DNA of 64,000 nucleotides from Blautia hominis. GTDB taxonomy: Bacteria; Bacillota; Clostridia; Lachnospirales; Lachnospiraceae. The position numbers and the translations under genes are program-made. Positions within the stretch are counted from its first letter, which is position 1. Each line of letters begins with the position of its first letter. Location of the stretch: assembly GCA_002270465.1 (NCBI GenBank), contig NQOF01000004.1, positions 372,001 to 436,000 of the forward strand. Reading direction: 5' to 3'. The notes under the pieces were generated by a model that was given only the letters and a program-made list of their open reading frames with translations, was not told the DNA's origin and made no database searches. This document shows, in pieces, positions 46,611-55,441 of this stretch.

Positions 46611-47510
46611 TTATTTCTGTCGGTAGCCGTATGCCTCCAGATACTTCAGAGGAATGGACATGCGTACCGTTTTGTTGGGATTTACGGTTTGGCAGATGGA
46701 CAGGTCTGCAGCGATAGACTGCAGCATAATGGCCTCATCGGAGGTCAGCTCCGTCTCAGTCACCATATAATCATGCAGGTATTCCACTGCTTTTTCCCAG
46801 GCCTGGTCCACTGTTTTGCAGGATGCCACAGCCATGACCAGGCTGTCCGTGACAACAACCGGATAGGGCTTCCTGCAGCCGGGAATGACGGTGAGTTTTA
46901 AGGTCACTTCACCTGCGATCTCCACACCGCACCCGCCAATCTCCCCATCGCCCATGCAGGCGTGCAGGTCTCCCAGGGATAAAAGCGCACCCTTGGCACA
47001 TACGGGAAAATACACACTGGCACCCTCCCCAATCTGGGTGCAGTCCATGTTGCCCCCGTGGGTGTCCGGTGTATCCGTGGGGATTTCCCCATCGGCGGGG
47101 GCCACACCGATGACTCCGATCATAGGCTTTTGGTCCAGGGAAAGCCGGGAGCTGAAGCGGATCTTTCCGTCTTCTACGGGGAGACGCTTGAAGGCAGGAG
47201 CTTTTACCAGGCGGGCAAGGCAGCCAAAGTCGGGATCGATTTCCGTGACGCCCATATCAGCCAGGGAAATCTTCAGGATCTCCGCCTTCAGGGTATCCCC
47301 CGGCTCCGCCCCGTCCACGAAAATGGGGCCGGTGGCAGGATTCAGTTCGTCGAAGCGCAGTGAATCAAAGGAACTGTCCTCCGGGACCAGTCTGTCCCTG
47401 AAACAGTCGTAAGTATGTACAGTGACGGTTTCCCCGTCTTTTATGGTGAGAACAGGAGCATGCTGTCCGCTCATTGTATAGATCACATGGTCCCGGTTAA
47501 GCTTTTTCAT
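46611..47510 (-). CDS. Acetamidase/formamidase family protein
   Basis: 299 residues. RDHVIYTMSGQHAPVLTIKDGETVTVHTYDC, NPATGPIFVDGAEPGDTLKAEIL, MIGVIGVAPADGEIPTDTPDTHGGNMDCTQIGEGASVYFPV and GDLHACMGDGEIGGCGVEIAGEVTL are the family's conserved beta-rich core with His/Asp metal ligands. It hydrolyses a short amide to acid plus ammonia. It is 27 bp after the NhaC gene, so probably one transcript: antiporter, then amidase. Substrate unknown. Confidence 0.92.
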   Translation of the reverse strand: MKKLNRDHVIYTMSGQHAPVLTIKDGETVTVHTYDCFRDRLVPEDSSFDSLRFDELNPATGPIFVDGAEPGDTLKAEILKISLADMGVTEIDPDFGCLARLVKAPAFKRLPVEDGKIRFSSRLSLDQKPMIGVIGVAPADGEIPTDTPDTHGGNMDCTQIGEGASVYFPVCAKGALLSLGDLHACMGDGEIGGCGVEIAGEVTLKLTVIPGCRKPYPVVVTDSLVMAVASCKTVDQAWEKAVEYLHDYMVTETELTSDEAIMLQSIAADLSICQTVNPNKTVRMSIPLKYLEAYGYRQK

Positions 47511-47537
47511 AAGGTTCCTCCAGAAAACAAACTATTT

Positions 47538-48983
47538 TTATTCTTTTACAAGGTGTTTCTTTTTTTCCACATACCGGTCTGAGGACGGGTCATCTTCCAG
47601 TTTCATGATGGTCAGCCCTGTAAAGCCGAAGATGGCTGAGACAATGGGACAAAGGATATTAAAGAAGCAGTACGGCAGATAAGCCAGCGTGGGTACCCCT
47701 AAAAATCCGGACATGGTGGCACCGCAGGTGTTCCAGGGAATAAGAGGAGAAGTCACGGTTCCTGCATCCTCCAGTACACGGGAAAGATTTCTGGGGGCCA
47801 GTCCCCGCTTTCTGTATTCGTCCTTGAACATTCTGCCGGGAATGGCAATGGCGATACAGTGGTCGCCCAAAAGAACATTGCAGAACAGGGCGGATATAAT
47901 GGTCACCAGCACCAGTGATCCGGTGTTCTTGGCAAATTCCAGCAGCTTGTTGGCAATGACGCTCATCATGCCTGTGCACTCCAGGATCCCGCCGAAGGAC
48001 AGGGCGCAGATGATCAGGGAAACCGTCCACATCATGCTCATCAGACCGCCTCTTGTGAGAAGCTCATCTACCATGGCATGACCTGTCTCAACCACGACAC
48101 CGTTCTGTACTGCATTGAAAACAATGGATAAGTCCTGGTGCTGGAAAACAACACCGCAGATTATCCCAAGCACGGTCCCCGCAAAGAGGCCGGGAATGGC
48201 CGGGACTTTCAGGGCAATGAGTACGATTACAATGACCGGGACCAAAAGCAGCCAGGGGGTGATGTTATAGTTGGAAGCCAGGGCATCTAAAATGCCGTTG
48301 ATCTGACCATGGTCCAGTTCCTGTCCGGCAAAGCGGAAGCCGATGACACCGAAGCCCACAATGGAGATGCCATAGGCAAGAACGGTGGTGTACATCATAT
48401 GTTTGATGTGGTCCGTGAGTTTGGCGCCGGCAATGGCAGCAGCCAGGTTCGTGGTGTCAGAGAGGGGAGACATTTTATCACCGAAGTAGGCGCCTGAGAT
48501 GATGGCACCCCCTGCCAGACCTACGGGGATATCCAGACCCTTGGCGATTCCCACAAGCGCAATGCCGATGGTTCCCACAGTTGCCCAGGAACCCCCTGCA
48601 GCCAGGGAGACAATACTGCACAGGATCATGCAGGCCACCAGGAAGAAGGCAGGGGTGAGGATCTGCAGTCCATAGTATACAAGGGCAGGGACAATACCGC
48701 CTACGATCCAGGTTCCGATGGTAGCGCCGATGATGATCAGCAGCAGGACGGCCTGCATGATACTCTTCAGGGATTCAATAGCCCCGTCCTCCAGGTCCTG
48801 CCAGGTGTAACCCATAAATACGATAGCGATAAAGGCTGTGATGCAGGTACCGAGAATAAGCGGAACCTGTACATCCACCTTCAGCACAGACACGGAAAAG
48901 ATCAGGATGATGACAGTCAGCACCACCGGGGTCAGAGCCAGAAACAAGGTAGGCTCTTTCTTTACTTTCTTTTTTGCGTTCAT
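47538..48983 (-). CDS. NhaC family Na+/H+ antiporter
   Basis: 481 residues, about twelve membrane helices. The start is the ATG after TGGAGGAAAAAGATTT; a longer open frame has no ribosome site. Typical stretches: SLAAGGSWATVGTIGIALVGIAKGLDIPVGLAGGAIISGAYFGDKMSPLSDTTNLA and LIPWNTCGATMSGFLGVPTLAYLPYCFFNILCP. Family members exchange Na+ for H+, or malate/lactate with Na+. Paired with an amidase, it may carry the product or handle pH change; this is inference. Confidence 0.92.
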   Translation of the reverse strand: MNAKKKVKKEPTLFLALTPVVLTVIILIFSVSVLKVDVQVPLILGTCITAFIAIVFMGYTWQDLEDGAIESLKSIMQAVLLLIIIGATIGTWIVGGIVPALVYYGLQILTPAFFLVACMILCSIVSLAAGGSWATVGTIGIALVGIAKGLDIPVGLAGGAIISGAYFGDKMSPLSDTTNLAAAIAGAKLTDHIKHMMYTTVLAYGISIVGFGVIGFRFAGQELDHGQINGILDALASNYNITPWLLLVPVIVIVLIALKVPAIPGLFAGTVLGIICGVVFQHQDLSIVFNAVQNGVVVETGHAMVDELLTRGGLMSMMWTVSLIICALSFGGILECTGMMSVIANKLLEFAKNTGSLVLVTIISALFCNVLLGDHCIAIAIPGRMFKDEYRKRGLAPRNLSRVLEDAGTVTSPLIPWNTCGATMSGFLGVPTLAYLPYCFFNILCPIVSAIFGFTGLTIMKLEDDPSSDRYVEKKKHLVKE

Positions 48984-49070
48984 AAATCTTTTTCCTCCAT
49001 TCTTACTGAAAATCCGTAACGCTTTCATTCCTTTATCGTCACAGAATGTTTCAGCTTTTGATGAATTAAG

Positions 49071-49099
49071 ACTATCATAGCCTGTAAAACCAATGTCAA
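49071..49099 (-). promoter_or_regulatory. Promoter of the NhaC-amidase operon
   Basis: Minus strand TTGACA, 17 bp, GATAGT. Confidence 0.55.
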
Positions 49100-49118
49100 C
49101 AAGCAAAAAGAAGGATTT

Positions 49119-49136
49119 CATGGAGTATACTCCATG
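49119..49136. promoter_or_regulatory. Perfect 18-bp palindrome upstream of the NhaC promoter
   Basis: CATGGAGTATACTCCATG reads the same on both strands and lies 20 bp upstream of the -35 box, a position suited to an activator site. No cognate regulator is evident nearby. Confidence 0.5.
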
Positions 49137-49212
49137 TTACTGTACACAGGCCACTGTACCGGGAGGCGTTTTCATGCCGAAAGCATGAAAATCCCGAGGC
49201 AGTTAGCGCGAT
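49137..49212 (+). repeat. Dispersed repeat (second core type)
   Basis: GTTACTGTACACAGG, then GAGGCGTTTTCATGC..GCATGAAAATCCCGAGGCAGTTAGCGCGATATGG. The same core appears inverted at about 56505-56567. Its right end meets the start of the FtsX remnant exactly. Confidence 0.65.
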
Positions 49213-49383
49213 ATGGTATCCTCCGTGCAGAAGGTTTACCTTTTTGTCCTGCCTGAGGAGGAGGTATCGGTGTGGCTTATTTTGGGGCTTACGGCGGTGA
49301 ATATCCTGCTTAGTATGGCGGCAGTGGCAATGCCGGTTAGAGCGGTTTTGAAAGATTCAGTTGTGGAGGAGATCAGGCGTTGA
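49213..49383 (+). pseudogene. C-terminal remnant of an FtsX-like ABC transporter permease
   Basis: The open frame from 49213 reads VSVWLILGLTAVNILLSMAAVAMPVRAVLKDSVVEEIRR-stop, the usual last membrane helix and tail of MacB/FtsX-type permeases (ending DSVVEEIR). Only about 56 codons remain of a protein normally 400-1000 residues long. A dispersed repeat abuts the truncation point, and the gene's terminator survives. Confidence 0.65.
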
Positions 49384-49396
49384 CAGAGATGCCTGT

Positions 49397-49448
49397 AAGA
49401 TAAGGAGGACAGTGACGGGTTTATGCCTGCACTGTCCTCCTTATCTTT
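49397..49448 (+). terminator. Terminator of the FtsX remnant
   Basis: AAGATAAGGAGGACAGTG pairs perfectly over 18 bp with CACTGTCCTCCTTATCTT, 15-nt loop. Confidence 0.88.
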
Positions 49449-49471
49449 GACGGCAGTCAGGTAGATTTCGT

Positions 49472-49500
49472 TTGTATAGTAAATGAGTTAGCTGTATAAT
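49472..49500 (+). promoter_or_regulatory. Promoter of the binding protein-histidine kinase pair
   Basis: TTGTAT, 17 bp, TATAAT, 54 bp before the lipoprotein ATG. Confidence 0.75.
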
Positions 49501-49554
49501 AAACACATACATATACTGGAATTTAAGAAAAGTACCATTTTAGGGGGAACATAC

Positions 49555-50874
49555 ATGAGGAAGTGTAAACGGGTTTCACTCTATGCTGCCGCATTTCTGT
49601 GTGCCGGGTTTTTGAGCGGATGCCAGGCCGGTTCCGATAATTTAGGAAACCAGGTTACGGTGCAGGATGATGCGGGCCAAGTGCGGGAGGAGAGGATACT
49701 GACGTTTTTTGCTCCTGTAGAAGGTAAATCAAGCGGCGCGGTATCTTATAGAGAGATGATCGACCGTTACAATGGGGAGCATAGTTCCAAATTAGTATTT
49801 GAAGGGATTGCCACAGCAGACGGCTATGACAGATATCTGGAAGAGCGTCTGGACGCAGGAGCCGGAGATGATGTGTTTATTGTGAATGAAGACAGTGTGA
49901 AGCCTCTCTACTCTAAGGATCATTTTTACGATCTGTCCGCTCTGCCGGCGTTTGAAAAATTAAACGCCAACGCGAAATCCGAAGCAGTGATCGGAGACAT
50001 AGCGTATTGTATCCCCATGAATATGACAGCCTATGCCTTGTATGTAAACTTAGACGTGCTGGAAAAGTATGGGCTGACACCCCCAAAGGATCTGGAGGAT
50101 TTTAACACCTGCTGTGAGACCATGAAAGAGCAGGGCCAAACCCCCATAAGCCTCAGCCGCTGGCATGCCACAGCCGTTCCAACCATAGCCAACGGACTGT
50201 ATAAACTTTACAACGCATCAGATCATCCGGAACAGATAGAGAAGCTGAATACTGGAGAACTGCAGATCGGAGACTATATGCTGGAGGGGTTTGGGATGTT
50301 CCGGGAAGCAGTCCAGAAAGGCTGGTATGGGGATGGCGTGAACGGAAAAGCGGTGGATGCGCTTCGGGCGGGAGAACAGGATATCCCTGATTTTGCTTCA
50401 GGCAGGACCGCATTCTATTTCGGCCCTCTGGAATATATCCCCTGGGTGGAGGAGACGAATCCTAAGCTTGATTACCAGGTTCAGGGAGTGCCGGTCCCCG
50501 GGGGAACGGTATTATTGACCTCTGTAGTATCCAGGCTCTGCGTGAACCCGGAAAGTGAATACCTGGAGGATGCCCTGGATTTTGTGACCTATTTATCCGA
50601 TGACTACTACCGGGAAAGCGTAAAGAACGGGGATGTGCTGCTGCCTGTATATGAGAATGTTGAGTTTGAGCTTGGGAACGAACGGATGCGGCCTGCGTAT
50701 GAGACATATTTGTCAGGCGTTCAGATCCCGGCAGAAGATATGCAGTTGAAGTTCGGGTGTTGGGATACGGTTCGTGAGTTGTGTCTTTCTATAGCGGACG
50801 GTATGACAGACCAGGAGGCTGCGGACCAATACAACAGGATTCAGAAAGAACAGCTTGAGAAATATAAGCAATAG
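49555..50874 (+). CDS. Extracellular solute-binding lipoprotein (sugar type)
   Basis: 439 residues. Signal peptide with lipobox FLSGC, lipidated at C23. Family 1 solute-binding fold: FFAPVEGKSSGAVSYREMIDRYN, GDDVFIVNEDSVKPLYSKDHFYDLSALPAFEKL, YCIPMNMTAYALYVNLDVLEKYGLTPPKDLEDF and ISLSRWHATAVPTIANGLYKLY. No permease follows; the next gene, 11 bp on, is a membrane histidine kinase. It may present ligand to that kinase rather than to a transporter (inference), or serve permeases encoded elsewhere. Confidence 0.9.
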   Translation: MRKCKRVSLYAAAFLCAGFLSGCQAGSDNLGNQVTVQDDAGQVREERILTFFAPVEGKSSGAVSYREMIDRYNGEHSSKLVFEGIATADGYDRYLEERLDAGAGDDVFIVNEDSVKPLYSKDHFYDLSALPAFEKLNANAKSEAVIGDIAYCIPMNMTAYALYVNLDVLEKYGLTPPKDLEDFNTCCETMKEQGQTPISLSRWHATAVPTIANGLYKLYNASDHPEQIEKLNTGELQIGDYMLEGFGMFREAVQKGWYGDGVNGKAVDALRAGEQDIPDFASGRTAFYFGPLEYIPWVEETNPKLDYQVQGVPVPGGTVLLTSVVSRLCVNPESEYLEDALDFVTYLSDDYYRESVKNGDVLLPVYENVEFELGNERMRPAYETYLSGVQIPAEDMQLKFGCWDTVRELCLSIADGMTDQEAADQYNRIQKEQLEKYKQ

Positions 50875-50885
50875 GAGGAAGCATT

Positions 50886-53783
50886 TTGAAAAGGAAAGCG
50901 GAGCAACGGATATCCAAAGCTTTGATCCTGCTTATCTGCACCGGCCTTATTCTGGTAATTGCTGTTACAGTGTGGGTGAACATGAATAGTGTGCGCTCTA
51001 TCAGAAATCTGGTGCGAAGTACCACAACAGAGAATATCACGGAGCTGACAGTGAGCAAAGCGCAGTACTTGGATGAGAAGATCCACTCTGAAATGCTGGC
51101 ACTGCAGTCCTTGTCATCCAGTCTCGGAGAAGGAAAAGACGTGCTTTCCTGTCAGAACCTTCTGAAAGAATATAAGGACAGGCGGAAAGCTTCCTGTATT
51201 TGGGTTTCGGACATGGAGGGGAATTATTTAAACACGGGATGTCACGAGGATATATTACAGGAAAAAAGAGAGTTGTTTGAAGGGGCACTGCGGGGAGAAG
51301 AGGGGATATCCGATGTGTTTCTGGGGGAACTGGGCAGGCGGCAAGTGCTGTTTCAGACTCCGGTCTATCAAAACGGACAGGTCGTGGGAGGTGTGTATGA
51401 AGCCTACCCGGTGGAATCACTGCAGAATGCATATGGCGGTTCCACTTACAGCGACGCGGGCTACAGCTATGTGCTGGATTCCAGCGGCTCGATCGTACTG
51501 GCGCCCCTGAGATTCAGTTATCTTCAGATATACGATAATATCAGGGATGTCTTAAAGGACGGAGGCAATAAAACAGAGGCAGTCAATCAGTTCATAGAAG
51601 CGCTGCAGTCCGGCGCAAAAGGCTCGGCTGTCTTTGACTTTGAGGAGGAACCCCAGTTTCTTTCCTTTATCCCGCTTCAGGAAAAGGAAGGATGGTATTT
51701 TGTGACGGTTATCCCTTTGAGTATGGTGGAAAAGGATGGGACAGCCATTGTGGGTATGACTGCGCATATGGGGGCTGCCATTGTCATAGCAGTTGTATTT
51801 TCACTGTCCGTTTTGTTTGCCTTTGTCCTTTACCGGAATAAAAAAGCCAGGGATTATGACGATTATATACGGAATATCTATCAGGCTATTGCACAGAACA
51901 TTGATACCGTCATTTTTATTGTTGACGCCCGGACCCTCCGTGTGGAATATGCATTTGAGAACGTTGAAACCGTATTGGGTATTATGCCTCAGGCTTTTTC
52001 AGAGCCTGACAGGAAAAATGAGAGTGAATTTTATAAAGCGTTTTCCAATATTCTTACAGAGCGTCTCACGGACAAGCTTATGAAAGTGTTTCCCATATAC
52101 AATGATCTGCTTGATAAACAGATGTGGTTAAAAATTACGGCTCTGCCTGTAAACCTTATGGGAGATACGAAATATATCTTTGCGGCCACAGATGTTACCC
52201 AGGAACAGGAGATACAGGAAAACCTTAATGCAGCCGTAGCTGCGGCTGAAAACGCGAATGCGTCAAAGAGTATGTTCCTCTCTAATATGTCCCATGATAT
52301 CCGCACCCCTATGAATGCAATCGTGGGAATGACAAAGCTGGCAGAGGCTAATATGGAAGACAGGGTCAAGGTGGAGGATTGCCTGCATAAAATAGATATT
52401 TCATCAAAGCATCTTTTGAATTTAATCAATGATGTGCTGGATATGTCTAAGATCGAGAGCGGCAAGATGACGCTTACCTCGGAACCGTTTTCACTGGCGG
52501 AACTTATACAGGGGGATTGTGCCATTTTGCAGCCCCAGTGCCGTTCCAGACAGCAGACATTTGAGGTGGAGACAAGAAATGTCCGGCATGAGTATCTTGT
52601 TGGGGATGCCATGCGCCTCAATCAGGTATTTTTAAATCTCTTGTCTAATGCAAGTAAATTTACGCCTGCCAGCGGAAAGATCTTATTTACGATCCGTGAG
52701 CTGCCTCAGAGAGACTCCCGTTATGCTGCGTTTCGGTTTGAGGTTGCAGATACAGGGGTGGGTATTTCCGAAGAATTTCTGACCAGGATTTTTGTGCCCT
52801 TTGAACGGGAGAGCAACAGCAGACAGAATCAGATAGAGGGAACGGGCCTTGGCCTGGTCATCGCTAAAAATATAATAGAAGCAATGGGCGGACAGATATC
52901 TGTAAAAAGCAATATTGGGCAGGGAACTGTTTTTACCATAGAGGCAGAGATTCAGATCGCACAGGAGGATGCAGAGGGGAGCTGTGATCTGGAAGTATTG
53001 GAAGGTCTGAAAGTTCTGGCAGTGGACAGCCGCCCTGAGGAGGGTGCATTTATCTTAAACAATCTGAAGGGTTACGGCATGTCAGCGGAGCACGTGTTGA
53101 CCGGTGAGGATGCGGTGAAGTATGCGCAGAACAAGCCCTGTGATTTGATCGTTATGGAAAGGGATATTCCGGGAATGGGAGGCATGGAGGCGGTACGGCA
53201 GATACGGGATGTTGCCGGGAATGCGCCTAAGATCCTTTTTGTTGTGCCCAGTGACTGCGCGGACAGCAGTTCCTTTGATGGTGAGGGAAAGCCGGATGCT
53301 GTCATCCAGAGGCCTATTTTTAAAAGTACCTTATATCAAAAGATCGCATCGCTTTTTGGGAAGCAGGATGGGGATAAGCGGAAGCATGCTTCTCAGAAAA
53401 TTTTTTCGGGCAGACGTTTTCTTTTGGTGGAAGACAATGAGCTGAACCGGGAGATCGCATCCCAGCTTTTGGAGCTGGCCGGGGCTGCAGTTGAATGTGC
53501 AATGGACGGGAAGGCCGGAGCTGAGGCCTTTGAAGAAAAGGAAGAGAACTATTATGATGCCATTTTTATGGATATTCAGATGCCTGTGATGAATGGCTAT
53601 GAAGCAGCAAAACACATCCGTGCCTCCGCCCATCCGCAGGCAAAGAGCATACCAATTGTGGCCATGTCTGCCAATGCATTTTCAGAGGACGTGCGTACTG
53701 CTCTGGAGTCAGGTATGAATGCCCATGTGGGAAAACCGATTGATATGGATACTCTTGCAAATGTACTGGCAGGGCTTTTGTAA
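50886..53783 (+). CDS. Hybrid sensor histidine kinase/response regulator with two receiver domains
   Basis: 965 residues from a TTG start (AGGAGG seven bases upstream). Transmembrane helix about 15-35, extracytoplasmic Cache-like region about 40-295, second helix about 300-318, PAS-like region about 330-450, HisKA with H470 in MSHDIRTPMNAI, and HATPase (N-box LLSNASKFT, G-boxes DTGVGIS and GTGLGL). The first receiver has E758 where the phospho-accepting Asp belongs (LIVMERDIPG). The second is intact with D896 (FMDIQMPVMNG). Phosphorelay output is unknown; no DNA-binding partner is adjacent. Confidence 0.93.
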   Translation: MKRKAEQRISKALILLICTGLILVIAVTVWVNMNSVRSIRNLVRSTTTENITELTVSKAQYLDEKIHSEMLALQSLSSSLGEGKDVLSCQNLLKEYKDRRKASCIWVSDMEGNYLNTGCHEDILQEKRELFEGALRGEEGISDVFLGELGRRQVLFQTPVYQNGQVVGGVYEAYPVESLQNAYGGSTYSDAGYSYVLDSSGSIVLAPLRFSYLQIYDNIRDVLKDGGNKTEAVNQFIEALQSGAKGSAVFDFEEEPQFLSFIPLQEKEGWYFVTVIPLSMVEKDGTAIVGMTAHMGAAIVIAVVFSLSVLFAFVLYRNKKARDYDDYIRNIYQAIAQNIDTVIFIVDARTLRVEYAFENVETVLGIMPQAFSEPDRKNESEFYKAFSNILTERLTDKLMKVFPIYNDLLDKQMWLKITALPVNLMGDTKYIFAATDVTQEQEIQENLNAAVAAAENANASKSMFLSNMSHDIRTPMNAIVGMTKLAEANMEDRVKVEDCLHKIDISSKHLLNLINDVLDMSKIESGKMTLTSEPFSLAELIQGDCAILQPQCRSRQQTFEVETRNVRHEYLVGDAMRLNQVFLNLLSNASKFTPASGKILFTIRELPQRDSRYAAFRFEVADTGVGISEEFLTRIFVPFERESNSRQNQIEGTGLGLVIAKNIIEAMGGQISVKSNIGQGTVFTIEAEIQIAQEDAEGSCDLEVLEGLKVLAVDSRPEEGAFILNNLKGYGMSAEHVLTGEDAVKYAQNKPCDLIVMERDIPGMGGMEAVRQIRDVAGNAPKILFVVPSDCADSSSFDGEGKPDAVIQRPIFKSTLYQKIASLFGKQDGDKRKHASQKIFSGRRFLLVEDNELNREIASQLLELAGAAVECAMDGKAGAEAFEEKEENYYDAIFMDIQMPVMNGYEAAKHIRASAHPQAKSIPIVAMSANAFSEDVRTALESGMNAHVGKPIDMDTLANVLAGLL

Positions 53784-53986
53784 AACGTATTTTCTACCCT
53801 AAGGGCAGAAATGTCCCGGAGAGCAGAGTAATAAAATTCTTGCCAATTTCTATTCATATATGATAATATGATAAAAGCGCAAAAGCGTTTCGGACAAATT
53901 CATGCACAGCAGGGGCGGAAGTGGTACTTTCGTCCCCTTTTACCGTGTTATAGCTAATCAGGGAGACACCGGATGGTTATCCGGAC

Positions 53987-54016
53987 TTTACGGCGGTTAT
54001 ACTGACAGAATATAAA
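53987..54016 (+). promoter_or_regulatory. Possible promoter of the metal-GTPase pair
   Basis: TTTACG, 18 bp, TATAAA, ending 31 bp before the ATG. No Zur-like palindrome was recognised here. The remaining 53784-53986 stretch shows nothing else. Confidence 0.4.
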
Positions 54017-54047
54017 TAAAAATTTGATTTGAAAGGATGAGACAAAG

Positions 54048-55418
54048 ATGACAAAAATTGACATTTTCTCAGGTTTTTTGGGAGCAGGCAAGACCACATT
54101 GATCAAAAAGCTTCTGAAAGAGGCATACAGCGGTGAGCAGGTGGTGCTCATTGAAAACGAGTTTGGTGAGATCGGCATTGACGGCGGATTTTTGAAAGAG
54201 GCAGGGATTGAGATTCGTGAGATGAATTCCGGCTGTATCTGCTGTTCCCTGGTGGGGGATTTCGGTGAGGCATTAAAAGAGGTGATCCAGAAATACCAGC
54301 CGGACCGCATTATTATTGAGCCTTCAGGCGTGGGAAAACTTTCCGACGTGATCAAGGCAGTGAAAAAAGTGGAGGGAGAGGTTGACATAAAACTTAACAG
54401 CTTCACAACACTTGTGGATGTTATGAAGTGCAAAATGTATATGAAGAATTTCGGTGAATTTTTCAGCAACCAGATTGAATACGCGGGAACCATTATCTTG
54501 AGCAGAACAGACAAGTCCACGGAGGAAAAGGTGATCGCTGCCCTGCAGTTGATCCGCGGCCTGAATAAGTCCGCAGCAGTTATCACAACCCCTATAGAAA
54601 AGCTTTCCGGTGCGAAGATTCTGGATACTATGGAAAATAACCGTTCTCTGGAGAAAGAACTGCTGGAGGAGGAGGTTTGCCCCGTATGCGGCGGGCACCA
54701 CGACCATGAGCACCACCATGACGGGGAATGCGGCTGTGAGCATCACCATGGAGACGAGAGCAGCCATGAGCACCACCACGGAGAAGTGTGCGGCTGTGAA
54801 CATCATGACGGGGAAACGTGCGGCTGTGAGCATCACCATGACGGAGAAGGCGGCCATGAGCACCATCATGACGGAGAAGGCGGCCATGAGCATCATCATG
54901 GAGACGAGAGCAGCCATGAGCACCTCCACGGAGCAGAAAGCGCCCATGGACATCACCATGACGAAGCATGCGGTTGTGAGCATCACCACGGGGAAGAAGG
55001 CGGCCATGAGCATCATCATGACGGAGAATGTAGCTGTGAACATCACCACGGGGAAGAAGACGGCCATGAGCACCATCATGACGGAGAATGCGGCTGTGGC
55101 CACGACCATGCTCATCATGACCACCATCACCATCACGCGGACGAAGTCTTCACAAGCTGGGGCCGTGAGACTGCCAAAACTTATACGGAAGAGGAAATCC
55201 GCACGATCCTGGAGGCCCTTTCCGATGATGAGGAGTACGGCATGATCCTCAGGGCAAAAGGAATGGTGGAAGGCAAAAACGGAGGCTGGGTTTATTTTGA
55301 CATGGTGCCGGGTGAGGCGGATGTGCGTGAAGGCTCACCGGAATACACGGGAAGGATCTGTGTCATAGGCTCCAAGTTGAAAGAAAGCAGCCTGGAAAAA
55401 CTTTTTAAACTGGCATAA
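54048..55418 (+). CDS. COG0523 (CobW/ZigA-type) GTPase with long His/Cys-rich insert
   Basis: 456 residues. Walker A GFLGAGKTT, GIDGGFL, the metal motif GCICC (C63, C65, C66), Walker B IIEPSGVGKLSDV and the G4-like SRTDKS. About residues 214-365 are a low-complexity insert of repeated HHH, DGECGCEHHH and GGHEHHH units that could bind many Zn2+, Ni2+ or Co2+ ions. A CobW C-terminal domain follows. Such proteins are GTP-dependent metallochaperones for Zn2+ or other metals. It forms a pair with the next gene, 23 bp downstream. Confidence 0.92.
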   Translation: MTKIDIFSGFLGAGKTTLIKKLLKEAYSGEQVVLIENEFGEIGIDGGFLKEAGIEIREMNSGCICCSLVGDFGEALKEVIQKYQPDRIIIEPSGVGKLSDVIKAVKKVEGEVDIKLNSFTTLVDVMKCKMYMKNFGEFFSNQIEYAGTIILSRTDKSTEEKVIAALQLIRGLNKSAAVITTPIEKLSGAKILDTMENNRSLEKELLEEEVCPVCGGHHDHEHHHDGECGCEHHHGDESSHEHHHGEVCGCEHHDGETCGCEHHHDGEGGHEHHHDGEGGHEHHHGDESSHEHLHGAESAHGHHHDEACGCEHHHGEEGGHEHHHDGECSCEHHHGEEDGHEHHHDGECGCGHDHAHHDHHHHHADEVFTSWGRETAKTYTEEEIRTILEALSDDEEYGMILRAKGMVEGKNGGWVYFDMVPGEADVREGSPEYTGRICVIGSKLKESSLEKLFKLA

Positions 55419-55441
55419 AGCCCGGGAAAGGATGTGGAGAT

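Noticed and set aside
54324-55136. Long open frame on the minus strand opposite the His-rich insert
   Set aside because: It is a mirror of the repetitive HHH/GHE codons of the plus-strand GTPase; its Met/Val-rich translation has no domain and no ribosome site.
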